Notes: a model not told the origin generated them from the letters alone. A stretch of DNA of 64,000 nt from Leptolyngbya sp. BC1307 (GCF_002286735.1 NZ_NRTA01000006.1:62001-126000), one strand, 5' to 3'; shown: positions 18,207-27,592, counted from the first letter of the stretch. Numbers and translations: made by a program.

Positions 18207-19598
18207 CTATTTAACCCAGACGGTTTTGGCATTGACAAACTCTAGCAGGCCGTAGCGGGCAAGTTCGCGGCCATAGCCAGACTGCTTGATGCCACCAAAG
18301 GGCAAGCGCGGGTCAGATTTTACCAGGCCATTGATAAAGACAGCCCCGGCTTCTAGCTCGTTAATTAGCTGCTGCTGCTCGGTTTCATCAGTAGTCCAAG
18401 CGCTGGCTCCCAGGCCAAACGCGGTGGAATTTGCCAGGGCGATCGCGGCCTCAATATCCGGCACCCGAAAAACCAGCGCCACCGGGCCAAAGAACTCTTC
18501 CTGATCGGCTGGCGTGCCAGGAGGGATGCTGGTGAGAATCGTGGGCGGGTAAAAATTGCCAGCTTGCAGCCGGTCGGATAACTGCTGCTTCAGCGCTTCA
18601 AAATCGCCGCCAACCAAGACAGTTGCCCCTTGATCGATGCAGGCTTGCACCTGCTCGTGCAAATCTTCCAGAATGCCAGGCGTTGCCAGTGGCCCGATGT
18701 CGGTCTCAGGATCTAGCGGATCGCCTATGGTCTGCTGAGCAAATTTTTCGGCGAGCCCTTGCTCAAAAGCATCGGCAATATCGCCAACCAAAATGAATCG
18801 CTTGGCTGCAATGCAAGACTGGCCATTGTTCAGCAGGCGGGCGGTGGTAGCAGTGGCGATCGCACTCTCCAAGTCGGCACTCGGCAGCACAATAAACGGA
18901 TCGCTCCCCCCCAGCTCCAGCACCGCTTTTTTGATATGGCGGGCGGCAGTAGCGGCGACGGCGGCACCCGCAGGGCCACTGCCCGTCAGCGTGACGGCCT
19001 TAACTCGCTCATCAGCAATCATCGCCTCTACCTGATCTGCGCCGATTAGCAGGGTTTGAAACATCCCAGATGGGAACCCGGCAGTGGTGAAAATGTCGGC
19101 GATCGCCAGCGCCGACTGCGGCACATTAGAAGCGTGCTTCAGCAAAATAGGATTACCGGTCATCAGGGCCGGAGCCGCCGCCCGAAACACCTGCCAAAAG
19201 GGAAAATTCCACGGCATCACCGCCAGCAATATGCCGATTGGGAAAAACCGGACATAGCTGTGGCTAGCATCAGTGGTAGCGGATTCGTCTTGCAAAAAAC
19301 CTTCGGCTTCGTCTGCGTAGTAGCGGCACACCCAGGCGCACTTTTCTACTTCGGCGATCGCGCTACTCAGCGTCTTACCCATCTCCAGGGTCATCAGTTT
19401 GCCCAGATCGGCTTTTTGGGCAGTTAGTTCTGCTGCGGCCTGGTGCAGCCACTGACGGCGCTGACTGAAACCCACCTTTTTGTAGTCAACAAACGTCGCC
19501 TGAGCCTGAGTCAGAGCCTGCTCTATTTGCTCGGCAGTCAGCGGTGAATAGGTTTTGAGCGTTTCCCCGGTGGCTGGATTAATGCTGGCGATCGCCAT
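18207..19598 (-). CDS. Succinate-semialdehyde dehydrogenase (NAD(P)+), aldehyde dehydrogenase family
   Basis: This 463-residue aldehyde dehydrogenase begins with MAIASINPATGETLKTY, the typical start of SSADH-type enzymes. The catalytic residues are visible: VLELGGSDPFIVL provides the general base Glu, and NNGQSCIAAKRFILV the nucleophilic Cys. The C-terminus LPFGGIKQSGYGRELARYG is also typical. The frame continues upstream to 19712 but that part has no similarity. It is the first gene of a two-gene operon with the 2-OG decarboxylase-like gene. Together they would oxidise 2-oxoglutarate to succinate through succinic semialdehyde. Confidence 0.85.
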   Translation of the reverse strand: MAIASINPATGETLKTYSPLTAEQIEQALTQAQATFVDYKKVGFSQRRQWLHQAAAELTAQKADLGKLMTLEMGKTLSSAIAEVEKCAWVCRYYADEAEGFLQDESATTDASHSYVRFFPIGILLAVMPWNFPFWQVFRAAAPALMTGNPILLKHASNVPQSALAIADIFTTAGFPSGMFQTLLIGADQVEAMIADERVKAVTLTGSGPAGAAVAATAARHIKKAVLELGGSDPFIVLPSADLESAIATATTARLLNNGQSCIAAKRFILVGDIADAFEQGLAEKFAQQTIGDPLDPETDIGPLATPGILEDLHEQVQACIDQGATVLVGGDFEALKQQLSDRLQAGNFYPPTILTSIPPGTPADQEEFFGPVALVFRVPDIEAAIALANSTAFGLGASAWTTDETEQQQLINELEAGAVFINGLVKSDPRLPFGGIKQSGYGRELARYGLLEFVNAKTVWVK

Positions 19599-19708
19599 TG
19601 TTCCCTTCCTTACCCATTGGCTGTAACACTCTTCTTTTACTGTCGCTCCAAAGCAAAGGCAGTTAGGAGAAAACAGGGAATTTATTATAGGTTCGTATAG
19701 ATTGTTTA

Positions 19709-21331
19709 TCAATCGCGGCTGACCAAGCTCAGCGCAACTGCCTCCGCGACTTTAATCCCATCTACCGCTGCCGAGAGAATGCCGCCTGCATAGCCCGCCC
19801 CTTCTCCAGCCGGATAGAGCCCGATGGTGTTGAGGCTTTGATAGTTTTCATCGCGCTTAATGCGAATAGGAGAAGACGTTCTCGTTTCTACGCCAGTGAG
19901 GACCGCGTCGTGCATGGCAAAGCCTGGGATCTTTTGGGCAAAGGCAGGGATGGCTTCGCGAATGGCGGCGATCGCATAGTCTGGCAAACTCGTACTCAAA
20001 TCGCCCAAATGCACCCCAGGCCGATAAGACGGCTTCACCGCTCCCAGCTCAGTCGAAGGCCGCCCCGCTAAAAAATCTCCCACGAGCTGCCCCGGTGCTT
20101 CGTAAGTACCGCCGCCTAGCTCAAAGGCCCGCGACTCTAACTGACGCTGAAGCGCAATGCCTGCCAGCGCATCATCCGGATAGTCAGCGGGCGTAATGCC
20201 GACCACAATGCCGCTATTGGCGTTTTTACCGCTGCGCTCATACTGGCTCATGCCATTAGTCACCACCCGTCCCGGTTCGGAAGTCGCTGCTACTACCTGA
20301 CCACCCGGACACATGCAAAAGCTATACACCGAACGCCCATTGGTGCAGTGATGCACCAGCTTATAGTCGGCAGCGCCCAGCACCGGATGGCCCGCCTTTT
20401 CTCCAAAGCGGCACTGATCGATCAGTGGCTGCGGATGCTCTATGCGAAAACCCACTGAGAAGGGCTTAGGCTCAATGTAAACGCCCTGCTGCTGGAGCAT
20501 CTCGAAGGTGTCACGGGCGCTGTGACCAACGGCGAGGATAACGCGATCGCTCCGAATAAATTCACCGCTCTCCAGGGTCACCCCTCGCACCCGCCGATTT
20601 TCTTGGGTGCCTTCTACCTCTACGGTCTCCACCCGATTTTGAAAGCGAATCTCGCCGCCTAGCGCCGTAATCTGATGGCGCATATTTTCAACAATCTTCA
20701 CCAACCGGTAAGTGCCAATATGCGGCTTGCTAATATATAAAATCTCTGGCACCGCGCCGTGATTGACCAGCTCTGCGAGCACCTTACGCCCGTGATGGTC
20801 GTTGTCTTTGATCCGGCTATAGAGCTTGCCGTCTGAAAACGTACCGGCCCCGCCCTCACCAAACTGCGCGTTTGACTCAGGGTTAAACTTGCGCTTGCTC
20901 CAAAAGCCGAAGGTATCGACGGAGCGCTCATGTACGGCTTTGCCCCGCTCGACAATAATGGGCCGAAACCCCATCTGCGCCAGCAGCAGCCCAGCAAACA
21001 TGCCACAGGGCCCGAGCCCAATCACTACCGGACGGGAGCCGTCAGCGAGTGTAGTAGGCGCTTGAGCTACATACCGATAGATCGTGTCAGGCGTCGGCAA
21101 AATTCGCGTATTTTTTTTGAACTGTTTGAGCAGCTGCTTTTGCTTTGGCGTCTCTATATCAAGCGTGTACACCAGAGAGATGGCATCGCGCTTACGGGCG
21201 TCATAACTCCGTTTAAAGACTTTGTAGCCCTGCAAATCGTTTGCAGAGAGCTTAAGCTTTTGAAGAATAGCTGCTTGCAAATCTTCCTCAGTATGATCGA
21301 GAGGGAGTTTGACTTCGGTGAGGCGCAGCAT
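19709..21331 (-). CDS. FAD-dependent oxidoreductase, COG2509 family
   Basis: This 540-residue flavoprotein has an N-terminal RNA-binding-like fold (residues 1-90, MLRLTEVKLPLDHTEEDLQ, FKRSYDARKRDAISLVYTLD). This is followed by a dinucleotide-binding segment VVIGLGPCGMFAGLLLAQMG and the conserved block FGEGGAGTFSDGKLYSRIKD. The C-terminal GLYPAGEGAGYAGGILSAAVDGIKVAEAV is the FAD-binding end. This order is characteristic of the uncharacterised dehydrogenase family COG2509. The start at 21331 is chosen on similarity; the frame continues to 21433 with an unlikely Cys-rich extension. The substrate is unknown. Confidence 0.82.
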   Translation of the reverse strand: MLRLTEVKLPLDHTEEDLQAAILQKLKLSANDLQGYKVFKRSYDARKRDAISLVYTLDIETPKQKQLLKQFKKNTRILPTPDTIYRYVAQAPTTLADGSRPVVIGLGPCGMFAGLLLAQMGFRPIIVERGKAVHERSVDTFGFWSKRKFNPESNAQFGEGGAGTFSDGKLYSRIKDNDHHGRKVLAELVNHGAVPEILYISKPHIGTYRLVKIVENMRHQITALGGEIRFQNRVETVEVEGTQENRRVRGVTLESGEFIRSDRVILAVGHSARDTFEMLQQQGVYIEPKPFSVGFRIEHPQPLIDQCRFGEKAGHPVLGAADYKLVHHCTNGRSVYSFCMCPGGQVVAATSEPGRVVTNGMSQYERSGKNANSGIVVGITPADYPDDALAGIALQRQLESRAFELGGGTYEAPGQLVGDFLAGRPSTELGAVKPSYRPGVHLGDLSTSLPDYAIAAIREAIPAFAQKIPGFAMHDAVLTGVETRTSSPIRIKRDENYQSLNTIGLYPAGEGAGYAGGILSAAVDGIKVAEAVALSLVSRD

Positions 21332-21498
21332 AGGCGAAAAGGTACGAGAGGCAGGATACGTAAAAAGCAGACGGTGTAAAAGACAGAGCGTGCAGGAAAC
21401 AGGGCCAGACTGCCCGCCCTTCCATTTTCTCATAGCGCTTCAAATTCATGTTGCAATTCGGACGACTGGCCGCAGGCAATCCATAAACGATCTAAACT

Positions 21499-21654
21499 AT
21501 GGCCCGAGCCATTCAGCTAAACAATGAAATCGCTGAGCAGCGCTATCTTTTAGAAGGGACGGTCAAAAATCACGTCACCAGCATTTTGAGTCGGTTAGGG
21601 CTGCGCGATCGCACCCAAGTTGCCCTGCTAGCCCAGTCCATACAGCGCCCCTGA
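21499..21654 (+). pseudogene. Remnant of a NarL/LuxR-type response regulator (C-terminal HTH)
   Basis: A 51-codon frame ends at TGA 21652-21654. Its product contains NNEIAEQRYLLEGTVKNHV and then TSILSRLGLRDRTQVALLAQ. This is the LuxR-type helix-turn-helix recognition segment (EGTVKNHVTSIL.RL) seen at the C-terminus of NarL-family response regulators. The receiver domain and the first HTH helix are gone, and a TAA stop lies just upstream of the ATG. It is a fragment, not a functional regulator. Confidence 0.75.
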
Positions 21655-21987
21655 ATAGCCGCAAGATCGCATTACCCATCAAAAAAATTAAGCACGATCA
21701 ATAGAAACGAAACAAAATAGGGTACAAATAGACAGCCATTCGAGCTGCCGCCTGCTAGAACCCTTGACTGCAATTTCTTCCCAATCGCCGAAAACATCCC
21801 AATATCTATCAAATTCCACCTTGACGAATGTCACCGATATTGCTCTAATTTGACTACTTATCCGGCACTCATCTGGCGTAATTTGTCAATTGAACGGTGC
21901 CTGAGCCCTCAGCGCTCATCACTGCATCGCCTGTCTCTTAAATAAAACCCAAGCAAGAAAAACCGAACCTAAACGACTCCCTTTCCT
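21655..21987. other. Intergenic region, no gene seen
   Basis: The region follows the LuxR-type remnant and precedes the coiled-coil membrane protein. It is A/T-rich relative to its neighbours. I find no ORF, tRNA or terminator that I can support. Some of it may be further decayed regulator sequence. Confidence 0.5.
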
Positions 21988-22755
21988 ATGAAGCCTTCTC
22001 ATCCCGCTGAATCTGCTCAGTCACCTCAGGCCCACTACGCTCCGTCTGTTCCGATGTCAGTGTATCGGGAGTTAGCGGCTGAGTTGAGAGCTGATAAAGC
22101 TGTGATCGATTCACTCAACAGCCGCAATCAGCTCCTCCAGCAGCAGAATCAACGCCTCAAGCAGGAAATTCACAGCGTTGTGCAGGCAACGCTGACTTTA
22201 GGCCAGTTTGCAGGCGTAGCCCGGCAGTCGTCTCCAGAAGGGTTTCCGAGTGCGATCGCGCCTGACACTTTGGCCAGACTGGTTCGCACCGAAGCCTCAG
22301 CCACGGATGCTGCCCTTCCAGAAGAAACGGGCTTATCGCTGTTAGATAGTCTTCAGTCAGAGACGATTACCGCCCAGACAGCACCGCCTGCGCCTGCCCG
22401 TCAGCGTGTGCCTCGGCCAATTTCACCTCAGTCGTCTTTACAGGCCGCGCCCTATCCGGCGATCGCACCGGCTCCCCAGCCCGCGAAGCGCCAACGCTCA
22501 GACCAGCCCGCCAAAAAGTCAGCCGGTCGTCAAGGCAGCCGCCGCACCGAATCGGTTTTGGGAATTGGCGCGCTAGCACAGAACGCTTCCAAACTATTTA
22601 CTGAGAAATCTGGAGAATATCGTAGCTCTGCGCTAGATTCTCCAGAAAATAAGGAAATTAGCAGTATTTGGCTGGTATTGTCCATTATCTTGATAATTGT
22701 GACGGCTTTTGGCGCAGGGTTCTTAATCATGAAGCCACTGTTGAACGATCGCTAA
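21988..22755 (+). CDS. Membrane-anchored coiled-coil protein of unknown function
   Basis: This 255-residue protein has an N-terminal segment VPMSVYRELAAELRADKAV leading into a coiled coil (about residues 35-70, LNSRNQLLQQQNQRLKQEI). A long Pro/Ala/Gln-rich disordered middle follows. A single C-terminal membrane helix (IWLVLSIILIIVTAFGAGFL) and a short tail end the protein. Topology is that of a tail-anchored protein with its bulk in the cytoplasm. The position just upstream of glnB may be of interest, but the NtcA-type site between the two genes suggests separate control. No family with known function was recognised. Confidence 0.7.
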   Translation: MKPSHPAESAQSPQAHYAPSVPMSVYRELAAELRADKAVIDSLNSRNQLLQQQNQRLKQEIHSVVQATLTLGQFAGVARQSSPEGFPSAIAPDTLARLVRTEASATDAALPEETGLSLLDSLQSETITAQTAPPAPARQRVPRPISPQSSLQAAPYPAIAPAPQPAKRQRSDQPAKKSAGRQGSRRTESVLGIGALAQNASKLFTEKSGEYRSSALDSPENKEISSIWLVLSIILIIVTAFGAGFLIMKPLLNDR

Positions 22756-22766
22756 AATCTCTTATG

Positions 22767-22780
22767 GTAGTAATGGATAC
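22767..22780 (+). promoter_or_regulatory. NtcA binding site upstream of glnB
   Basis: The sequence GTA-N8-TAC is the consensus for the nitrogen regulator NtcA. A -10-like element TATAGACT begins about 24 bases after the TAC (from 22805), close to the spacing of NtcA-activated class II promoters. The site lies 172 bases upstream of the glnB start, implying a long leader. Confidence 0.65.
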
Positions 22781-22948
22781 AGAGCCGGGGGGTGAAACTT
22801 CTGGTATAGACTATGTAGCGCTACACCGATTCATCCAGTCTCATGCGAAAGCTAGTGCCTGAGCCATTTGCTCAAGCGATCGCACCTGAAGACCTGGTAC
22901 AGCGCCGTAGCTATCCAAACGGGCCAATATTGGGAGAAATATATTTAA

Positions 22949-23290
<342 letters not shown>

Positions 23291-23294
23291 GAGA

Positions 23295-23346
23295 CAGGAG
23301 TCAGAAGTCAGGAGTCAGAAGTCAGGAGTCAGAAGTCAGGAGTCAG
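23295..23346 (+). repeat. Heptanucleotide tandem repeat (STRR type)
   Basis: The units CAGGAGT and CAGAAGT alternate for seven copies plus a partial one, directly after the glnB stop codon. Short tandemly repeated repetitive sequences of 7 bp are known in cyanobacteria. The copy number is expected to vary between strains. Confidence 0.85.
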
Positions 23347-23403
23347 TACCTGAACCGTTGGGGGGTAGCGAGAGCTATGCCCCTTTATTTTTAGGAGTTT
23401 TTT

Positions 23404-24741
23404 ATGCAGACGCCTTCTGCGCCGCAGCCAACCATTCGGCAAAGGGTCGAAGCTCGTCTGGAAACCTACGCCCGCTTTGGTGTTGAATTGGGGCTAGATC
23501 AGATTAACAGCCTGCTAGCGGCGCTGGGCAATCTGCAGCAGCAGGTGCCGATTATTCACGTAGCAGGAACCAATGGTAAAGGCTCGGTTTGCGCGTATTT
23601 GTCTGCGGTACTTAGCGCTGCAGGCTACCGCACCGGTCGCTATACCTCACCTCATCTGGTGAATTGGACAGAGCGCATCTGTATAGACGGCGAGCCGATT
23701 AGCTGGGCAGATTTGCAGTCTAGCCTCGCAATCGTCGAGCAGGTGATTTCATCTGACGGCTCTACCCCCACACAGTTTGAAGTCTTCACTGCCGCCGCCT
23801 GGCAATACTTTGCCCAGCAGCAGGTTGATATTGCCGTGATAGAAGTGGGCCTGGGTGGTCGGCTCGATGCCACCAATGTCTGTGCAAACCCACTGGCTAC
23901 GGTGATCGTATCTATTGGCCTTGATCACTGGCAGCGATTGGGGCCAACGCTAGCAGATATTGCCGGTGAAAAAGCTGGCATTCTCAAACCTGGCGTTCCG
24001 GCGATCGCTGGCCCTCTGCCACCAGCAGCGCAAGCTGTCATCACCACCCGCGCTGCCCAATTACAGGCCCCCCTGACTTGGGTTACACCGGCTGAAGTCG
24101 CTGTCGCAGCTGACAATTCTCTAGCGCCAGAACTAATTTATGACGGTATTCAATATCCTCAGGCCCTGCTCGGCGACCATCAGCGGGTAAACTCGGCCTG
24201 TGCGATCGCCACTCTCCAGATCCTCCGCGCCCAGGGCTGGCGTATTCCTGATGAAGCAATTGTCAGCGGCATGGCTCAAGTACAGTGGCCCGGACGCCTG
24301 CAAAAAGGGTGCTGGCAAGGCCACGAGTTGCTGATTGACGGGGCTCATAATGCTGACGCGGCGCGATCGCTCAGAGCCTATATCAACCGCACTTTTCCAA
24401 ACCAGTCAATTACCTGGCTGATGGGCATGTTGGCAACTAAAGACCATGCTGACGTTTTTGAAGCGCTGCTGCGGGAGGGCGATCGCCTGCATCTGGTACC
24501 AGTACCCGGACATCTCAGCGCTGAACCCTCAGAACTCGCCGCGACAGCGAGGCAGATCTGCCCCAATCTTCAAGTGGCAACCGTTCACTTTGATCTCAAG
24601 GCAGGGTTGGCCGCTGCTGTTCAGACGGGCCCTGTGGTCTTATGCGGCTCGCTATATCTAATCGGCCACTTTTTTGAGAATTTTTCTGAGCACTTCACTG
24701 GCCTTCATTCGCCCTATATGAAATCTTCACAGACTTCATGA
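23404..24741 (+). CDS. folC: Bifunctional folylpolyglutamate synthase / dihydrofolate synthase
   Basis: The 445-residue Mur-ligase-family enzyme adds glutamate to dihydropteroate and folates. The ATP-binding P-loop HVAGTNGKGSVCAYLS lies near residue 55. The segment DIAVIEVGLGGRLDATN, then GLDHWQRLGPTLADIAGEKAGI, and LLIDGAHNADAARSLRAY are family hallmarks, in the right order. The N-terminal QRVEARLETYARFGVELGLD is also typical. The gene ends where the GDSL hydrolase frame begins. Confidence 0.93.
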   Translation: MQTPSAPQPTIRQRVEARLETYARFGVELGLDQINSLLAALGNLQQQVPIIHVAGTNGKGSVCAYLSAVLSAAGYRTGRYTSPHLVNWTERICIDGEPISWADLQSSLAIVEQVISSDGSTPTQFEVFTAAAWQYFAQQQVDIAVIEVGLGGRLDATNVCANPLATVIVSIGLDHWQRLGPTLADIAGEKAGILKPGVPAIAGPLPPAAQAVITTRAAQLQAPLTWVTPAEVAVAADNSLAPELIYDGIQYPQALLGDHQRVNSACAIATLQILRAQGWRIPDEAIVSGMAQVQWPGRLQKGCWQGHELLIDGAHNADAARSLRAYINRTFPNQSITWLMGMLATKDHADVFEALLREGDRLHLVPVPGHLSAEPSELAATARQICPNLQVATVHFDLKAGLAAAVQTGPVVLCGSLYLIGHFFENFSEHFTGLHSPYMKSSQTS

Positions 24742-24830
24742 AGCTATTTGTGTTTTCACTTGAACTCCAGAGAAGCTGCTTCTATAAGGTAGGAGGTCTA
24801 AAAAATATAAAAAATGTAGGCAAAAACATT

Positions 24831-25934
24831 GTGAAAAAGTTTAGGAAAAAGCTGGCGATCGCCACCGGCACGATTGCCATCACGCTGCTGCCCCTTCAGG
24901 CTCTAGCCAAAGACTACAGCGCTCTAAATATTTTTGGCGATAGCCTGCTAGACGCTGGCAACCTATTTAACTTAACCGGCCTGCCCCCTTCGCCACCTTA
25001 TGACCAAAAGCTCTCCAATGGTCCAGTCTGGGTAGAGCAGCTAGCTGTCGAACTCGATCTTGAGCCAGTGCTAGTCACTGAAGCCATCCCCAACTTGCTC
25101 AGGGGCAAAGTACCCACCGAAGGCATCAACTTCGCCTTGACCGGCAGTCTCAGCTCAGATGTCAACGTCGTCAGCCCTTTGCTGCCGGGCCTGCAGCAGC
25201 AGATCGAGACATTTGGCGGGCTAGCGACTTTCATACCCCCTAAGTCAGACGCGCTCTTTGTGCTGCTAGCAGGCGGCAATGACTATAACGAAGCTATCTT
25301 TAGACCCAGCTCAATAGATTCGGCTGCGCTGCCCAACCAGGTAACTGACAATCTTACCAATGCTGTCGCGGCGCTGATTGGCTCAGGGGCCAAGCAACTG
25401 CTGGTTAGCAACCTACCCAACTTAGGGCAGCAGCCCTTTGCTGACTTTCTCGATCAGGTCAATCCTCAAAGCTCTGCCCTGCTCACCAGCTTTTCCACCC
25501 AGCACAATCTGCTGCTAGACCAAAAGCTCACTGCCCTAGAGACGGCTTCTGGCGCTCATATTACCCAACTTGATCTAGACAGTCTTTTTGCCTCAGCCAT
25601 TAGCAATCCGGGTGAATTTGGCTTTACCAACGTTGATGATGCCTGTCTGACTAATTTTCAGCCGGGATTTGTGTTTGAAGGGGTCTGCGATAATCCCGAC
25701 GAGTTTTTATTCTGGGATAACGTTCATCCGACAACTCAAGCCCACGGCCTGATTGCGCAGCTAGCGCTAGAGACGCTGCATAAACAAGAACCCGGTGAAG
25801 GCGCTCAGAGCGTTCCTGAACCGAGCGGCACAGTTGGGCTGCTAGCGTTGGGCGGGGGCGCGATTCTCCGAAGGAGAGGCTTCGCCATCGCTGCCTATCG
25901 GTCACGCTCCAAATCGCGCAATCAGGCCATGTAG
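24831..25934 (+). CDS. SGNH/GDSL hydrolase with PEP-CTERM anchor
   Basis: This secreted esterase/lipase-like protein has about 367 residues. With a GTG start at 24831 it has a clean signal peptide (basic KKFRKK, hydrophobic core, cleavage near LQALA). SGNH block I is NIFGDSLLDAGNLF with the nucleophilic Ser, block III is AGGNDYNEA, and block V is DNVHPTTQAHG with the catalytic Asp and His. The C-terminus has VPEPSGTVGLLALGGGAILRR. About 19 more residues follow, longer than the usual PEP-CTERM tail. The reading frame continues upstream to an ATG at 24738 that overlaps folC by 4 bases; that start would bury the signal peptide. Confidence 0.82.
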   Translation: MKKFRKKLAIATGTIAITLLPLQALAKDYSALNIFGDSLLDAGNLFNLTGLPPSPPYDQKLSNGPVWVEQLAVELDLEPVLVTEAIPNLLRGKVPTEGINFALTGSLSSDVNVVSPLLPGLQQQIETFGGLATFIPPKSDALFVLLAGGNDYNEAIFRPSSIDSAALPNQVTDNLTNAVAALIGSGAKQLLVSNLPNLGQQPFADFLDQVNPQSSALLTSFSTQHNLLLDQKLTALETASGAHITQLDLDSLFASAISNPGEFGFTNVDDACLTNFQPGFVFEGVCDNPDEFLFWDNVHPTTQAHGLIAQLALETLHKQEPGEGAQSVPEPSGTVGLLALGGGAILRRRGFAIAAYRSRSKSRNQAM

Positions 25935-25965
25935 CTCGCCTGATCCGACACCTCCTCAACGGCTG

Positions 25966-26331
25966 TCAGTCTTCGTCGCCCATCGGTGTCAGATAGCAGC
26001 CCGCAATTTTCCAATCGCCCCTGGGCTGTTGCTGCATCATATAGGTCGCCCGAATCAGTTGGCCGTCTTGATCCATCAGCATCACCTGCTGCGAGGGTAA
26101 GCCGTCAATTTTTAGCAGCGCTTCAAAGACGACTGATCGCGGTCTATACACAGTCGGGTAGGCAGCTTCTACCATCCGCGCAAAATTTTCAGCCGTGCCA
26201 AACTGCCGCTGGATACCGGGGGCCGCCTGAGAAAAAGCCACCAGCACATTGTTCTGCTGAAAAGCCGTAATCTGCTGCTCAATCACTTGGCGAATGGCCT
26301 GTGAATCTGCCTGGGTGATGTCTTTATCCAT
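25966..26331 (-). CDS. DUF4864 domain protein
   Basis: This 121-residue protein is built on a cystatin/NTF2-like fold. The line IRQVIEQQITAFQQNNVLVA, then FSQAAPGIQRQFGTAENF and YPTVYRPRSVVFEAL, is the DUF4864 pattern, and the end has the strand pair around YMMQQQPRGDWKIAGCYLTP. There is no signal peptide. The family has no known activity. It is convergent with the GDSL hydrolase and divergent from the ABC operon. Confidence 0.75.
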   Translation of the reverse strand: MDKDITQADSQAIRQVIEQQITAFQQNNVLVAFSQAAPGIQRQFGTAENFARMVEAAYPTVYRPRSVVFEALLKIDGLPSQQVMLMDQDGQLIRATYMMQQQPRGDWKIAGCYLTPMGDED

Positions 26332-26564
26332 GTTCTATGCTGCTATCTTAATCGCCTCTCCTCGCTGATGCTTTTATCATCGGACAACCGAAAGCCTCAG
26401 GCAGCAGCCCTCAGACAGAAAACTCATTAAAAAGGTAATGGTGACCTCAGACGGTTTAGCGATAGTATCTGACCGCTAAGTCGCCAAAGCTATATGCGCT
26501 GAGGTGATGCACTATAGAAGTAGGCTCTTAATTACAGCCTACAAACAGGGGCGAAGCACTTCGT

Positions 26565-27554
26565 ATGCCGATTATCGATGTTCAAAATCTAGGTAAAGTT
26601 TACCCAGTGGCCGTCAAAGAACCCGGCATGAAGGGGACGCTGCGACACTTTTTCCGCCGAACCTATCGCAATATCGAAGCGGTTAAGCAAGTCTCGTTTG
26701 ACATCGGAGCAGGTGAAATCGTCGGTTTTTTGGGTCCGAATGGGGCCGGTAAGACAACCACGCTCAAGATGCTCACGGGCCTGATCCATCCCTCTACCGG
26801 CAAAGTAAAAGTCGCTGGTTATCGGCCCTTTCAACGAGATTCCAAATTTCTGCGGCAGATCACGCTGGTCATGGGCCAAAAGCAGCAGTTGCTTTGGGAC
26901 TTGCCCGCGCTCGACTCACTGCGGATAAATGCGGCTATTTACGATTTGACTGACGCTGAATTTCGTCAGCGCGTCGGTGAACTCGCAGACATGCTCTCAA
27001 TTCAAGACCAGCTCAGACAGCCAGTACGCAAGCTCTCTCTCGGTGAGCGAATGAAGGCAGAGATGCTAGCGGCCTTGCTGCACCGGCCTCAGGTACTGTT
27101 TTTAGACGAGCCGACCCTCGGCCTCGATGTCAATGCGCAGGTAGCGGTTCGCAGCTTTTTGCAGGAATACAACCGGCGCTATGGGGCGACTGTCTTGCTA
27201 ACCAGTCACTATATGGCAGATATCACGGCGCTGTGCGATCGCGTCTTAGTCATTCATCAGGGCAGCCTAATCTACGACGGCCTACTCGATGGCTTACTCA
27301 CACAATTCGCCCCTTACCGCGAAGTCTCCGTCGAATTTGAGCGACATCAGTCAATTGATCGAGCAAGCCTCTCTCCCTACGGCGATCTTCAAAGCTTAAA
27401 AGGCGCTCAGGCAACTTTCCTAGTAAGCACAGATGAGCTAACCGCCACCGTCTCCCGACTGCTAAACGACTTAAAGATTCAAGATCTCACCATCACCGAG
27501 CCACCGATAGAAGATGTAATTGGCAAAGTCTTCCAAACTGGTGAACTAGGCTGA
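26565..27554 (+). CDS. ABC-2 exporter ATP-binding protein
   Basis: This is a 329-residue ATPase subunit. Walker A is GPNGAGKTTTLKMLTG and the Q-loop is MGQKQQL. The signature reads LSLGERMKAEML, Walker B is VLFLDEPTLGLD and the switch His lies in LLTSHYM. It has a C-terminal extension of about 90 residues like other ABC-2 exporter subunits of the daunorubicin-resistance/Nat type. Two permease genes of the matching ABC-2 type lie downstream at 27593 and 29586. The substrate is unknown. Confidence 0.92.
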   Translation: MPIIDVQNLGKVYPVAVKEPGMKGTLRHFFRRTYRNIEAVKQVSFDIGAGEIVGFLGPNGAGKTTTLKMLTGLIHPSTGKVKVAGYRPFQRDSKFLRQITLVMGQKQQLLWDLPALDSLRINAAIYDLTDAEFRQRVGELADMLSIQDQLRQPVRKLSLGERMKAEMLAALLHRPQVLFLDEPTLGLDVNAQVAVRSFLQEYNRRYGATVLLTSHYMADITALCDRVLVIHQGSLIYDGLLDGLLTQFAPYREVSVEFERHQSIDRASLSPYGDLQSLKGAQATFLVSTDELTATVSRLLNDLKIQDLTITEPPIEDVIGKVFQTGELG

Positions 27555-27592
27555 ACCTTCCCCTTTTCCCTCTTTCTCTTTTTCCTCTCCCC

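Noticed and set aside
22668-22862. 64-residue ORF between the coiled-coil gene and glnB
   Set aside because: It overlaps the end of a real gene in another frame and the NtcA region, with no similarity.
23295-23346. Possible CRISPR array
   Set aside because: The repeat is a 7-mer tandem array without spacers of regular length, and there is no cas gene.
24738-24830. ATG start for the GDSL hydrolase overlapping folC by 4 bases
   Set aside because: It would put 31 residues before a well-formed signal peptide; the GTG at 24831 is more sensible.
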